From: Muribaculaceae bacterium
GTDB lineage: Bacteria; Bacteroidota; Bacteroidia; Bacteroidales; Muribaculaceae
Length of the DNA stretch: 64,000 nucleotides
Direction: 5' to 3'
Assembly (NCBI GenBank): GCA_028689665.1
Contig: JAQVCR010000008.1
Location: 1-64,000, forward strand
The position numbers and the translations under genes were made by a program. The first letter of the stretch is position 1. Every line of letters begins with the position of its first letter. The notes under the pieces are model-generated. The model was not told the origin of the DNA and ran no database searches. It saw only the letters and a program-made list of their open reading frames with translations. Shown one piece after another: positions 19,865 through 28,681 of this stretch.

Positions 19865-21706
19865 TCATCTCTTGTTTAAATCATCATACGTGGCTTGTAA
19901 TATTGCCTTACCTTCTTTTATACGTTGTGCGCGACAGATATTATCTTTATCATTATCTTCCAATATTATTCCACCTTCATTATCATATACACTCTCGCCT
20001 GTGGAATCAAGAAATCCAAATCCGTTCATAAACGTATAGATTGCAAATGGATTTGCTTGATATTTTTTTGTCAGCACATTTCTACTAAATATAAATTCGT
20101 TATGCGAAATTCCTAGCTGCGATAACAATGTTGCCGCTATATCGCTTTGATTTATGGCATAATCGTAACGGCAAGTTTTTGTAACAGCCCCGCCGACCAT
20201 TAATAATGGTATTTTGAAGAATTGTGGTTGATATCGTTTCCCATTTACCGGATAATATATACCATGATCGGCTGTGATGATTAGTACTAAATTTTTCCAC
20301 TGATCGGTTTCTTTCAGCCTTTTAATAAATTTGCCTATACAATCGTCAGTGTATGCCATTGAATTTTCTATTCTGTCGCTAAATTTATTGAATGGCACAA
20401 CAAAAGGCTCATGGCTGCTTAATGTCAAGAATGTTATAAACCATTTAGATGTGGTTTCCTTTTTAGCAATATGTTGATACAGATAATCAAACATTATATC
20501 ATCGTTCACTCCCCACGCATTTGAAGTACGCTCGGGTATCGTAAAATTATTATCCGATACTAATTTATTATAACCAGTTCCCAACAAATAGCTCTTCATA
20601 TTAGTGAAATTAATATCGCCACCATATATAAATTCGCTAAAGTATCCATTTGCCGAGAGAGATTTTGCTATCGACGGCAGATTTCTACTTTTTATTGGCA
20701 TCTTCATTATTGAGGTATTTGGGTAGCTTAAATGTCCGCTTAAGGCACACACGGTACCTCGGTCGGTGCGAAAACTATTTCCATAGCACTGCGAAAATAA
20801 TACTCCTTCACGTGCCAATTCATTAAAATTGGGTGTAATATTGGCTTTTCCTCCTAGTTCGGAAATAAAATTAGAGCCGAAACCTTCTAATACAATTAAT
20901 AATACATTTGGCTCTTCATTTTTTATTATAGTATCTTGTTTACTATTGCTTTGTTCCTTTCCATATAATGATTTAAATATTGTTGCTGCCTCTTTGTCAT
21001 CAAGTAGTCTGTATTCTTGAGAGAAATCTTCGGTCTTACCTAATGAATAAAATAAGCTAAATGCAGGATTTACTGCCGAATGATTTAAAAATTGATTATC
21101 ACAAAAGTATGCTGTACCAACATTTGATGTCGACATTCCTACACCTCCTCTTATTGTCAATATTATTCCGGCAAAGATAAAAACATATAATGACGTTATT
21201 GCAAATTTATGCTTTGGCGTATCAAATCGGGTTGGCGTGATTCTGATTAATATATAGCTCGATATTGCTGTATATAGAATGATGGCTAATATTCTTGTTA
21301 CTGCATACCAAATAGATATACTCGCAACTGCATTTTCGGGCGATTGGAGATAAAAGAAAATTGTTGCATCGAGCTTAAATTGCCAAAATTCATACAGTGA
21401 GGTGTCGACAACAAATATTATTCCACATAGTAATGATATTATAATGTAATAAATCGCCAGAATCTTTTTATAATTTAGACTTACTACATATATACTTAAC
21501 AAAACTAATAGCGACGGGATTATAAATAAATATGAAGTTGTACTTAAATCTAGGCTTAACCCATGCCATAATACCGATAAATAATCTGTGAGGCTAATCG
21601 TTGATGTAGAAGATGAATTAAATATCATAAATAGAGGCTTCTGCATCACAAATATTGCTAAGATTGCAATATATATTTTTAATAGATATACAAATCTAAC
21701 TTTCAT
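19865..21706 (-). CDS. LTA synthase family / phosphoglycerol transferase-like sulfatase-fold membrane protein
   Basis: Five N-terminal TM segments; NVLLIVLEGFGSNFISELGG, GNSFRTDRGTVCALSG, FITFLTLSSHEPF, LVLIITADHGIYYP motifs of the LtaS/MdoB sulfatase family. Confidence 0.9.
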   Translation of the reverse strand: MKVRFVYLLKIYIAILAIFVMQKPLFMIFNSSSTSTISLTDYLSVLWHGLSLDLSTTSYLFIIPSLLVLLSIYVVSLNYKKILAIYYIIISLLCGIIFVVDTSLYEFWQFKLDATIFFYLQSPENAVASISIWYAVTRILAIILYTAISSYILIRITPTRFDTPKHKFAITSLYVFIFAGIILTIRGGVGMSTSNVGTAYFCDNQFLNHSAVNPAFSLFYSLGKTEDFSQEYRLLDDKEAATIFKSLYGKEQSNSKQDTIIKNEEPNVLLIVLEGFGSNFISELGGKANITPNFNELAREGVLFSQCYGNSFRTDRGTVCALSGHLSYPNTSIMKMPIKSRNLPSIAKSLSANGYFSEFIYGGDINFTNMKSYLLGTGYNKLVSDNNFTIPERTSNAWGVNDDIMFDYLYQHIAKKETTSKWFITFLTLSSHEPFVVPFNKFSDRIENSMAYTDDCIGKFIKRLKETDQWKNLVLIITADHGIYYPVNGKRYQPQFFKIPLLMVGGAVTKTCRYDYAINQSDIAATLLSQLGISHNEFIFSRNVLTKKYQANPFAIYTFMNGFGFLDSTGESVYDNEGGIILEDNDKDNICRAQRIKEGKAILQATYDDLNKR

Positions 21707-21734
21707 CTTTTAATGCTTTTATAAAAAAAGAAAA

Positions 21735-21759
21735 CCAACCACCTGTTTAAGATGATTGG
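21735..21759 (-). terminator. intrinsic terminator of the tRNA Gly-Gly-Leu cluster
   Basis: Minus strand CCAATCATCT-TAAAC-AGGTGGTTGG stem (with G-U pairs) followed by TTTTCTTTTTTT. Confidence 0.7.
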
Positions 21760-21772
21760 CTATATTTTCTTG

Positions 21773-21856
21773 TGTCCGAGATGAGATTTGAACTCACACG
21801 AGCGAACGCCCACTACCCCCTCAAAGTAGCGTGTCTACCAATTCCACCACCCGGAC
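21773..21856 (-). tRNA. tRNA-Leu (anticodon GAG)
   Basis: Minus strand GTCCGGGTGGTGGAATTGGTAGACACGCTACTTTGAGGGGGTAGTGGGCG...GAGTTCAAATCTCATCTCGGACA; long variable arm; anticodon GAG. Confidence 0.93.
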
Positions 21857-21861
21857 TCGAG

Positions 21862-21934
21862 AGCGAAAAACGGGACTCGAACCCGCGACCCTAACCTTGG
21901 CAAGGTTATGCTCTACCAACTGAGCTATTTTCGC
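21862..21934 (-). tRNA. tRNA-Gly (anticodon GCC), copy 2 of a tandem pair
   Basis: Minus strand GCGAAAATAGCTCAGTTGGTAGAGCATAACCTTGCCAAGGTTAGGGTCGCGGGTTCGAGTCCCGTTTTTCGCT; anticodon loop TTGCCAA. Confidence 0.96.
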
Positions 21935-21986
21935 ATTTGCTGTCTTTCTGTCGCTCGTTACAGCATTATTAAGTTAAAGAACTCTG

Positions 21987-22059
21987 AGCGAAAAACGGGA
22001 CTCGAACCCGCGACCCTAACCTTGGCAAGGTTATGCTCTACCAACTGAGCTATTTTCGC
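21987..22059 (-). tRNA. tRNA-Gly (anticodon GCC), copy 1 of a tandem pair
   Basis: Identical to the copy at 21862-21934. Confidence 0.96.
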
Positions 22060-22158
22060 ATTTGCATTATAGGCAATTACTACCCCTTTTGCGCTTGCAA
22101 AGTTAATATCATTTTTTTAATTATGCAAGCCCCTAAGACACTTTTTTTGAGCAAATCC

Positions 22159-22752
22159 CTATTTAATCATATTCATAAAGTTGTTTCTCATCTCCGAATT
22201 TTCAAAGGCTCCTTTGTATTCCATTGTTAATGTGGTACTTTCTTGTTTCTCCACGCCTCGCATTTTCATACACAGATGCCCTGCTTCACAAATCACAATT
22301 ACGCCTTTTTTAGATAATTTATCACTCAAGAGTTGACAGATCTCGTGTGTTAATCGTTCTTGAACTTGTAATCTCTTAGCATACACGTCGACTATTCTTG
22401 CTAATTTGCTAAGTCCGACAATGCTTCCATCGGGGATATATCCTATTGTTATTTTCCCAAAAAACGGCAAAATATGATGTTCACATAGTGAGTAGAATTC
22501 AATATCTTTGACAACTACTATATTAGAACCTGCATATTCAAATATTGCAGAGTTTAAAACATCTTCGCCCGATTGATTGTATCCTCCGGTTACTTCTACT
22601 AATGCTTTCGCTGCTCGATAGGGAGTTTTAAGCAAGCCTTCTCTTTTTGTATCCTCTCCTATCAATTGCAATATTGCTTCATAATGTTCGGCTACTTGTT
22701 CGATTAAGGTTTCTCTTTCATCTTCAAGTAATCTATCATTAGATCTATTCAT
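22159..22752 (-). CDS. folE: GTP cyclohydrolase I
   Basis: YSLCEHHILPFFGKITIGYIPDGSIVGLSKLARIVDVYAKRLQVQERLT and KGVIVICEAGHLCMKMRGV are FolE signatures. Confidence 0.96.
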   Translation of the reverse strand: MNRSNDRLLEDERETLIEQVAEHYEAILQLIGEDTKREGLLKTPYRAAKALVEVTGGYNQSGEDVLNSAIFEYAGSNIVVVKDIEFYSLCEHHILPFFGKITIGYIPDGSIVGLSKLARIVDVYAKRLQVQERLTHEICQLLSDKLSKKGVIVICEAGHLCMKMRGVEKQESTTLTMEYKGAFENSEMRNNFMNMIK

Positions 22753-22758
22753 TATATT

Positions 22759-23235
22759 TTAGTCTATATTTATTCTATCTCTTACAATAATAACTTCTCT
22801 TGAATAGCCAGGAAATGCTTTTTTTATTTGATTCATCATTTCGTGAGCTTCTTCTTGTGTTTTAAAGTCGCCTACGCGTAGTCGCCATGCCGGTGCTTTA
22901 TAAGTGAGATACGTTTTTATTAAGGGGAAACGTGATGTTATATTTCGTTCCTTTATCATTGCTTCGCTCTTTGCTGTGCGATGATTATTATCCGAGAATA
23001 CTTGGATTCGGAAGCCAACCATTTTTCCTGAACTGCTCTGATGTGTTTCTTCTTCGAGCTCATCGGGCATAAGACGCTCATTAAGGCCTTCTGGTTGCAC
23101 AATATTTACCTTCTCATTGCTGGTGCCATGAAGATAATCGACTATGGTTGAATCCCGCTCTTGCGACATTAGTTTAGCCGAGCCGATGATAAGCAACATC
23201 ACAGTTGCAATAATAAACATTACCCTTTTCTCCAT
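22759..23235 (-). CDS. SPOR domain-containing protein
   Basis: N-terminal signal/TM; GFRIQVFSDNNHRTAKSEAMIKERNI...APAWRLRVGDFKTQEEAHEMMNQIKKAFPGYSREVIIV (SPOR). Confidence 0.85.
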   Translation of the reverse strand: MEKRVMFIIATVMLLIIGSAKLMSQERDSTIVDYLHGTSNEKVNIVQPEGLNERLMPDELEEETHQSSSGKMVGFRIQVFSDNNHRTAKSEAMIKERNITSRFPLIKTYLTYKAPAWRLRVGDFKTQEEAHEMMNQIKKAFPGYSREVIIVRDRINID

Positions 23236-23250
23236 AATAACTATAATTTA

Positions 23251-23284
23251 GGCTACAAAGATAATAAAAATCATCTTTGTAGCC
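23251..23284 (-). terminator. intrinsic terminator after tpiA
   Basis: Perfect 12-bp inverted repeat ggctacaaagat/atctttgtagcc with a 10-nt loop. Confidence 0.65.
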
Positions 23285-23308
23285 TTATAATATCTTATAT
23301 ATTTATCT

Positions 23309-24064
23309 TTAGAATGCTGTAACGATTCCCATAAATGATTCTGCATTGAGTGCAGCACCACCGATTAAGCCACCATCTACGTTTGGCTTTGAGAATAATG
23401 CTTTTGCATTTGTTGGTTTGCAGCTTCCTCCGTAAAGGATTGATGTATTTTCAGCTACTTCTTTGCCATATTTTGTTTCTACTAGGCTGCGAATATAAGC
23501 ATGGATTTCTTCGGCTTGGTCATCGCTTGCTGTTTTGCCTGTTCCGATTGCCCATACTGGCTCGTATGCCAAAATGATTTTGCCGAAATCTTCTGCACTT
23601 AAATCAAATAATGATTTTTCTATTTGATTTTTAACTACATCAAAGTATGTTCCGTTTTCACGTTCTGATAGCACTTCTCCGATACAGAAAATTGGAGTTA
23701 ATCCGTTTTCTAACGCTAAAAGAGTTTTTTCTTTCAATGTTTCTACAGTTTCACCATAGTATTGACGACGCTCTGAGTGTCCTAGAATTACATATTTTGC
23801 ACCGGTTGATGCTACCATTGAAGCTGATACTTCGCCTGTATATGCACCCGATTTCTTATCTGCGCAATTTTCTGCTCCGAGTCCTAGCTTATTGCTATCT
23901 ATTACAGCATTTACCGATGTTAAGTGAGTAAAAGGAACGCCTATTATTACATCACAATTAGGTGTAACGCCTTTCAATGCTTCATTTACATTTTTTGCTA
24001 ATTCTACGCCTTCGGCAACTGTAGTATTCATCTTCCAGTTTCCTGCTACGATATTCTTTCTCAT
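23309..24064 (-). CDS. tpiA: triose-phosphate isomerase
   Basis: [54 protein letters not shown]. Confidence 0.98.
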   Translation of the reverse strand: MRKNIVAGNWKMNTTVAEGVELAKNVNEALKGVTPNCDVIIGVPFTHLTSVNAVIDSNKLGLGAENCADKKSGAYTGEVSASMVASTGAKYVILGHSERRQYYGETVETLKEKTLLALENGLTPIFCIGEVLSERENGTYFDVVKNQIEKSLFDLSAEDFGKIILAYEPVWAIGTGKTASDDQAEEIHAYIRSLVETKYGKEVAENTSILYGGSCKPTNAKALFSKPNVDGGLIGGAALNAESFMGIVTAF

Positions 24065-24087
24065 TTCCTATTTATTTAGTTAATAAA

Positions 24088-25401
24088 TTATTTATTATCT
24101 TTTTCAATGCGCAAAGTTACGCTTTTATTTTGATTTTTACTGTCCTTTAGTCGCCTAAAATTTATCACTTTATGACTACGATTTATTATTAATAACAACA
24201 TCATTGAGCCTAAATATAAAATAGTAAGCATTAAAAGCCATTTCTCTGATTCTAATTCTTCTACGACTTCGCTTAAGTCTTGATTTCCACTCACTAAGCT
24301 CTCTACCGGAATAGAACGCATCGTGCGTTTCCACTGAACGACTCCGTCTTTTAAATACACTATTGCGGGATTTCCTCGTGCTATCTGTTTTAGGACACTG
24401 TCATCGATTATATACATCGGGTAGCTTGCCATTGATATATCTCGCCACTCGCTTATGCTCCCCGAGTCGGCTGAAGTAAGACCAACGACGCTTATGCCTC
24501 TCGACTGTGCCATTTCATTAATCTCATTGATAACATAAGTGTATGATATTTCAACTTCACTGAGATTAGGGAATAGGAAAATTACTTGTTCTCCTTGCGC
24601 CAATATTATCGACTGCGTTATGTCTTCGCCTCCCTTAGAAATAACCAGCTCGCTATGGTCAACTTTTAATTCTTTTGCCTTTTCATATCTATCTACAAAT
24701 GTCCATTCCTCAGATGGTAGGCTGTCGACTGTAAATTCTTTCTTTTCGCCGGCTCGCTCGTATATAAATACATAGTTATCGCCATCGTCGACCTTTTCTT
24801 TGTCGATAGTGTGTATCAAGTTACCTCCATCTTTGAACGGTCTAAAATCGAGCAATGGCTGATAGAAATAGCCTATAAATGCTATTATTAAAATAAATAA
24901 CGAAGATAGCAACACTACTATCCATTGTACTGCTGCTCCATATATATTCTTTAATCGTTTGTTATAAAGTAACAGATATACCAATCCTGCCGTTATAAAT
25001 ATATTTTTTATAAATGTTGCCCAATTTGAGAGATCCACTACATCGCCAAAGCAGCCACAATTGCCTACGGCATCGGTTACTGCTATATACAGCGTCAACG
25101 GTAGCATTATTAGCATCATCAGGAGCAATAATATCGGTGCAACTCGACGATAGCAACCTAACAATATAAAAACCCCCAGCACAAATTCAAATGCACCTAC
25201 TACAATGGCTAGGAACGATACTAGTGGCAATAATCCCTCAAAGCCTAAGACATTTATGTATTCTTCAAATTTATAAAGACTCCCCCATGGGTCGATTGCT
25301 TTTACAAATCCCGAAAATATGAATAATGCGCCCACTAATACTCTTAGCGTGCCTACAATACTCATCTCTAATATTTTTCTACGCCTCTTTGCTTTCTCCA
25401 T
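24088..25401 (-). CDS. DoxX-like (BT_3928 family) integral membrane protein
   Basis: ILVGALFIFSGFVKAIDPWGSLYKFEEYI...LGVFILLGCYRRVAPILLLLMMLIMLPLTLYIA, CGCFGD motif and thioredoxin-like C-terminal segment. ORF track start is 25422; MEKAKRRRK at about 25401 is a plausible start. Confidence 0.75.
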   Translation of the reverse strand: MEKAKRRRKILEMSIVGTLRVLVGALFIFSGFVKAIDPWGSLYKFEEYINVLGFEGLLPLVSFLAIVVGAFEFVLGVFILLGCYRRVAPILLLLMMLIMLPLTLYIAVTDAVGNCGCFGDVVDLSNWATFIKNIFITAGLVYLLLYNKRLKNIYGAAVQWIVVLLSSLFILIIAFIGYFYQPLLDFRPFKDGGNLIHTIDKEKVDDGDNYVFIYERAGEKKEFTVDSLPSEEWTFVDRYEKAKELKVDHSELVISKGGEDITQSIILAQGEQVIFLFPNLSEVEISYTYVINEINEMAQSRGISVVGLTSADSGSISEWRDISMASYPMYIIDDSVLKQIARGNPAIVYLKDGVVQWKRTMRSIPVESLVSGNQDLSEVVEELESEKWLLMLTILYLGSMMLLLIINRSHKVINFRRLKDSKNQNKSVTLRIEKDNK

Positions 25402-25957
25402 AATGAAGTTTGATAAGAGCAAACAATGAATAATTAATCATATCCATATAATTTGCATCTATTCCTTCCGACACTAGTGTTGCGCCTTTATTATCTTCTA
25501 TCTGCTTAGTACGGAATATCTTGGATAATATCAAATCTGTATAAGAATTTATGCGCATCAGTCGCCACGCCTCTCCATAATCATGATTCTTGGCTAGCAT
25601 CAACTCGGTAGTTTTAGTTATATATTTATCATATAATTCTATAGCTTTGGTAGTGTCAATATCTTGTATCATAGTATCGCCTAATTCGAGCTGGATAAGC
25701 CCTATTATTCCATAATTTACGATACCAATAAATTCAGGGAAAATTCCCTCGTCTACCATTGCATTTCCTGTAGTTTCGAGTGTACGTATGCGTTGCGCTT
25801 TGATGAAAATCTGGTCGGTTATCGACGTTACCCTCATTATACGCCATGACGCACCATAGTCTTTGAGCTTTTTAATATACAACTCACGACAAATTCCAAT
25901 CACTGTATTAAATTGACTTTTAGTATCCTCCATAATGATTTTTATCTTTCTCCACAA
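25379..25957 (-). CDS. DUF1599 domain-containing protein
   Basis: Two repeated halves (KDYGASWRIMRVTSITDQIFIKAQRIRTLE / HDYGEAWRLMRINSYTDLILSKIFRTKQIE) typical of DUF1599; overlaps the downstream DoxX gene. Confidence 0.85.
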   Translation of the reverse strand: MWRKIKIIMEDTKSQFNTVIGICRELYIKKLKDYGASWRIMRVTSITDQIFIKAQRIRTLETTGNAMVDEGIFPEFIGIVNYGIIGLIQLELGDTMIQDIDTTKAIELYDKYITKTTELMLAKNHDYGEAWRLMRINSYTDLILSKIFRTKQIEDNKGATLVSEGIDANYMDMINYSLFALIKLHYGESKEA

Positions 25958-26138
25958 AGTTAAAAAACTTTCTTTAAATATCGACTATCTCAACATTATG
26001 ATAGTCTTTTATTATGAATTATTTATCTTTGGATAAGACAGGCTGCACTCGGGAAAACAAAAACATATAAACTTGTTTTATGTTCTTCGCTCATTTGCAT
26101 TATCTTTGTAAGATATAAGAATTTATCTCATTGATTTT

Positions 26139-26714
26139 ATGAAAAGCGAAAAAGAAAAAATGCTTAATGGCGAAGTATACAATCCATCGGATCCCGAGCT
26201 GATCGATCGCTGGCATAGAGCTAAACAATTACAAAAAGAATACAATAACTGCGACACTCTTGATGGGAACAAATTAGAGTCTATTCTGGAAGAATTAATA
26301 GGCGATCGAGGAGATAATGTATGGATTACAGCCCCTATATATGTAGATTACGGCGAAAATATTTATATAGGAAATAATGTGGAGATAAATATGGGTTGTA
26401 CATTTCTTGATTGTAACAAGATTACTATCGGTGATAATTCCGGAATAGGTCCGAATGTGCAATTTTATGCTGTTGGACATCCGATAAATGCTCAAGAAAG
26501 GCTTTCGGGAAATGGCGATTTATGGAAATCAAATTCTGCTCCAATAACTATAGGAAAAAATGTATGGATTGGAGGTGGAAGTATTATCCTTCAAGGTGTA
26601 ACTATCGGAAATAACACGACAATAGGCGCAGGCAGTGTAGTAACTAAAGACATACCATCAAATGTTTTGGCTGTTGGAAATCCTTGCAAGGTTATAAAGA
26701 ATCTTACGAATTAG
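26139..26714 (+). CDS. maltose/galactoside O-acetyltransferase-like sugar O-acetyltransferase
   Basis: Hexapeptide repeats (IYIGNNVEINMGCTFLDCNKITIGDNSGIGPNVQFYAVGHP, GKNVWIGGGSIILQGVTIGNNTTIGAGSVVTKDIP). Confidence 0.93.
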   Translation: MKSEKEKMLNGEVYNPSDPELIDRWHRAKQLQKEYNNCDTLDGNKLESILEELIGDRGDNVWITAPIYVDYGENIYIGNNVEINMGCTFLDCNKITIGDNSGIGPNVQFYAVGHPINAQERLSGNGDLWKSNSAPITIGKNVWIGGGSIILQGVTIGNNTTIGAGSVVTKDIPSNVLAVGNPCKVIKNLTN

Positions 26715-26876
26715 CTATTATCGCTATCGCTAGATAGCGTCTCATTTTACTATAATACGTGGCTAAAGTTCAATTTTAGCCTATCTATTCTGACCCTATA
26801 TTTGTTTTTGGCGCTACTCCTAAACATTTTCCTTATTCTTTTTCTTACTATTTATCCACAAGTTATAACGTTTTTA

Positions 26877-26999
26877 GCCTCACATTTTACTATTAGTCCA
26901 CATTTCATGTGGTTGGTCTAAATGGAAACTTTTAACCAGCCTCACATTTTACAATTAGGCACTACGAACCATTGTTTTAGCCTCACATTTTACAATTAG
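26877..26999. repeat. three-copy intergenic repeat GCCTCACATTTTAC[A/T]ATTAG
   Basis: Copies at 26877-26896, 26939-26958 and 26980-26999; two of them are followed by TCCACATTTCA. Confidence 0.85.
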
Positions 27000-27040
27000 T
27001 CCACATTTCACAATAGGGCTTCCGTTTAAAATTAGCCTAA

Positions 27041-27076
27041 AAAAAGCAGAGCCGAATTAAAAATAATTCGGCTCTG
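27041..27076 (-). terminator. intrinsic terminator of the 6S RNA candidate
   Basis: Perfect 12-bp stem cagagccgaatt/aattcggctctg (27047-27058/27065-27076) followed on the minus strand by GCTTTTTTT. Confidence 0.9.
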
Positions 27077-27275
27077 TATATTAGCCACATCAAAGGATGC
27101 GATGAAACTCCGTATGACAGGGTTTGAGAGCTACAGCTTTTCTGTAATCCACCTGGTTCGCAATAAGAACACCATAAAGGTTGGGGCCCGCCATTAAAGA
27201 CTATAACTTGTCTCGGCATTTCATTTAGTTTGATGAGTTTCCCAATCTACTTTGATGTGGTTTCTTTCAATCTTG
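27047..27275 (-). ncRNA. ssrS: probable 6S RNA (Bacteroidales type)
   Basis: Perfect 11-bp closing stem CCACATCAAAG (27250-27260) / CTTTGATGTGG (27085-27095), a nested 7-bp stem GAAACTC/GAGTTTC, central region able to fold further, own promoter (TTTG-N20-TATATTTG) and own terminator, no credible ORF, and located directly downstream of rplT. 5' end is approximate. Confidence 0.72.
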
Positions 27276-27280
27276 TATTG

Positions 27281-27312
27281 CAAATATAATAAGTTTAGTT
27301 TACTCTACCAAA
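27281..27312 (-). promoter_or_regulatory. Bacteroidetes-type promoter of the 6S RNA candidate
   Basis: Minus strand TTTG (27312-27309), 20-nt spacer, TATATTTG (27288-27281) matches the -33 TTTG / -7 TAnnTTTG consensus. Confidence 0.75.
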
Positions 27313-27325
27313 TAAAAGGCATAAA

Positions 27326-27348
27326 AAAAGCCCTCTAAGAGGGCTTTT
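27326..27348 (-). terminator. intrinsic terminator after rplT
   Basis: aaaagccctc-taa-gagggctttt perfect hairpin with T tract on the minus strand. Confidence 0.85.
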
Positions 27349-27365
27349 ACAATAGATTTTTATGA

Positions 27366-27716
27366 TTAAGCATTCTTTACCTTCTCAACTATTGCTTTGA
27401 AAGCAGCAGGATTGTTCATTGCAAGATCGGCAAGAACCTTACGGTTAATTTCGATACCGGCTTTATGAATCAAGCCCATCAACTTAGAGTAAGAAAGATC
27501 TTCTAAGCGAGCTGCAGCATTAATACGCTGAATCCATAATGCACGGAAATTACGCTTTTTATTCTTTCTATCACGATAGGCGTAAGTTAGACCTTTTTCC
27601 CAAGTATTTTTGGCAACTGTCCATACGTTTTTACGACAACCGTAATAACCTCTTGTAAGTTTTAAGATTTTTTTTCTTCTCGCTCTTGAAGCGACATGAT
27701 TTACTGATCTAGGCAT
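27366..27716 (-). CDS. rplT: 50S ribosomal protein L20
   Basis: [37 protein letters not shown]...[16 protein letters not shown]. Confidence 0.98.
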   Translation of the reverse strand: MPRSVNHVASRARRKKILKLTRGYYGCRKNVWTVAKNTWEKGLTYAYRDRKNKKRNFRALWIQRINAAARLEDLSYSKLMGLIHKAGIEINRKVLADLAMNNPAAFKAIVEKVKNA

Positions 27717-27823
27717 TTTTTCTTAATTTTTTGAATGTTAGCGGCTTTATGCTCTTTTTTTGCTAATCACTCGGTTTATAAAAATTTATAAAATCACGAA
27801 ATTTAAAACAAAAAAACTGGAGC

Positions 27824-28021
27824 TTACTTCAAGTTTAATAATAACTTAACGTTCTTTACGTCGGCAGAAACGACTGTCGTTACGTGTCCAAGATTTCTTT
27901 TCTGCTTTTTAGTCTTCTTTGTCAAGATATGACTTTTAAAAGCATGTTTTCTTTTGATTTTTCCTGATCCGGTAAGGGCGAACCTCTTTTTGGCACCGGA
28001 ATTAGTTTTAACCTTTGGCAT
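27824..28021 (-). CDS. rpmI: 50S ribosomal protein L35
   Basis: [44 protein letters not shown]. Confidence 0.98.
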   Translation of the reverse strand: MPKVKTNSGAKKRFALTGSGKIKRKHAFKSHILTKKTKKQKRNLGHVTTVVSADVKNVKLLLNLK

Positions 28022-28084
28022 TTTTTTAGTTTTTAAATTTTAATTGATTTAATATTTATGCTCGATTTTATCAAGTATAATTCG

Positions 28085-28672
28085 TTATTTCACTTTTTTG
28101 GGAGTAAGCATTATTATCATTCGCTTTCCTTCCAATACTGGCATTTGCTCTACTTTGCCATATTCTTCAAGCTCGTTGGCAAATCTTAACAACAAGACTT
28201 CGCCTTGTTCTTTAAATAAGATTGAACGACCTTTAAAGAATACATAAGCTTTGACTTTTGCGCCCTCTTTTAAGAACTCTATGGCGTGCTTGAGCTTGAA
28301 ATTGTAGTCGTGGTCATCGGTTTGTGGTCCGAATCTTATTTCTTTAACTACAATCTTAGTCGATTTTGCCTTTTGTTCTTTTAATCGTTTGCGCTGTTGA
28401 TACAAAAACTTCTGATAGTCTAGTATTCTACATACAGGAGGATCGGCATTAGGGGTGATTTCAATTAAGTCTAATCCTTTTTCGTCAGCTATACGTATAG
28501 CCTCGGCTGTAGGATAGATTCCTGGCTCTACATTCTCGCCTACTAGGCGCACTTCTTTAGCCCTAATACGCTCATTTATAGCGTGTAGGTCTTTATTCTC
28601 CCGGTTGTTGTCTCCTCTTCGGAATGGCCCACTTGGTCTTCTGGGACCTGCTCCTGATGGTTTTTTCTGCAT
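28085..28672 (-). CDS. infC: translation initiation factor IF-3
   Basis: [65 protein letters not shown]; downstream of thrS. Confidence 0.98.
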   Translation of the reverse strand: MQKKPSGAGPRRPSGPFRRGDNNRENKDLHAINERIRAKEVRLVGENVEPGIYPTAEAIRIADEKGLDLIEITPNADPPVCRILDYQKFLYQQRKRLKEQKAKSTKIVVKEIRFGPQTDDHDYNFKLKHAIEFLKEGAKVKAYVFFKGRSILFKEQGEVLLLRFANELEEYGKVEQMPVLEGKRMIIMLTPKKVK

Positions 28673-28681
28673 TCAGTAAAT

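Noticed and set aside
19865-21706. Sulfatase belonging to the PUL
   Set aside because: N-terminal TM segments and motifs match LTA synthase/phosphoglycerol transferase-type membrane proteins, and it is separated from the PUL by a tRNA gene.
26877-26999. CRISPR array
   Set aside because: Only three short AT-rich copies with irregular spacing and no cas genes nearby.
27037-27219. 60-aa minus-strand ORF in the rplT downstream gap
   Set aside because: Overlaps the structured ncRNA candidate and its terminator; no ORF-like features, and the RNA interpretation explains the region better.
27047-27275. tmRNA, SRP RNA or RNase P RNA as alternatives for the structured RNA
   Set aside because: No tRNA-like ends or tag reading frame, no SRP GGAA-type apical motif, and no RNase P conserved core (GAGGAAAGTCC-like) seen.
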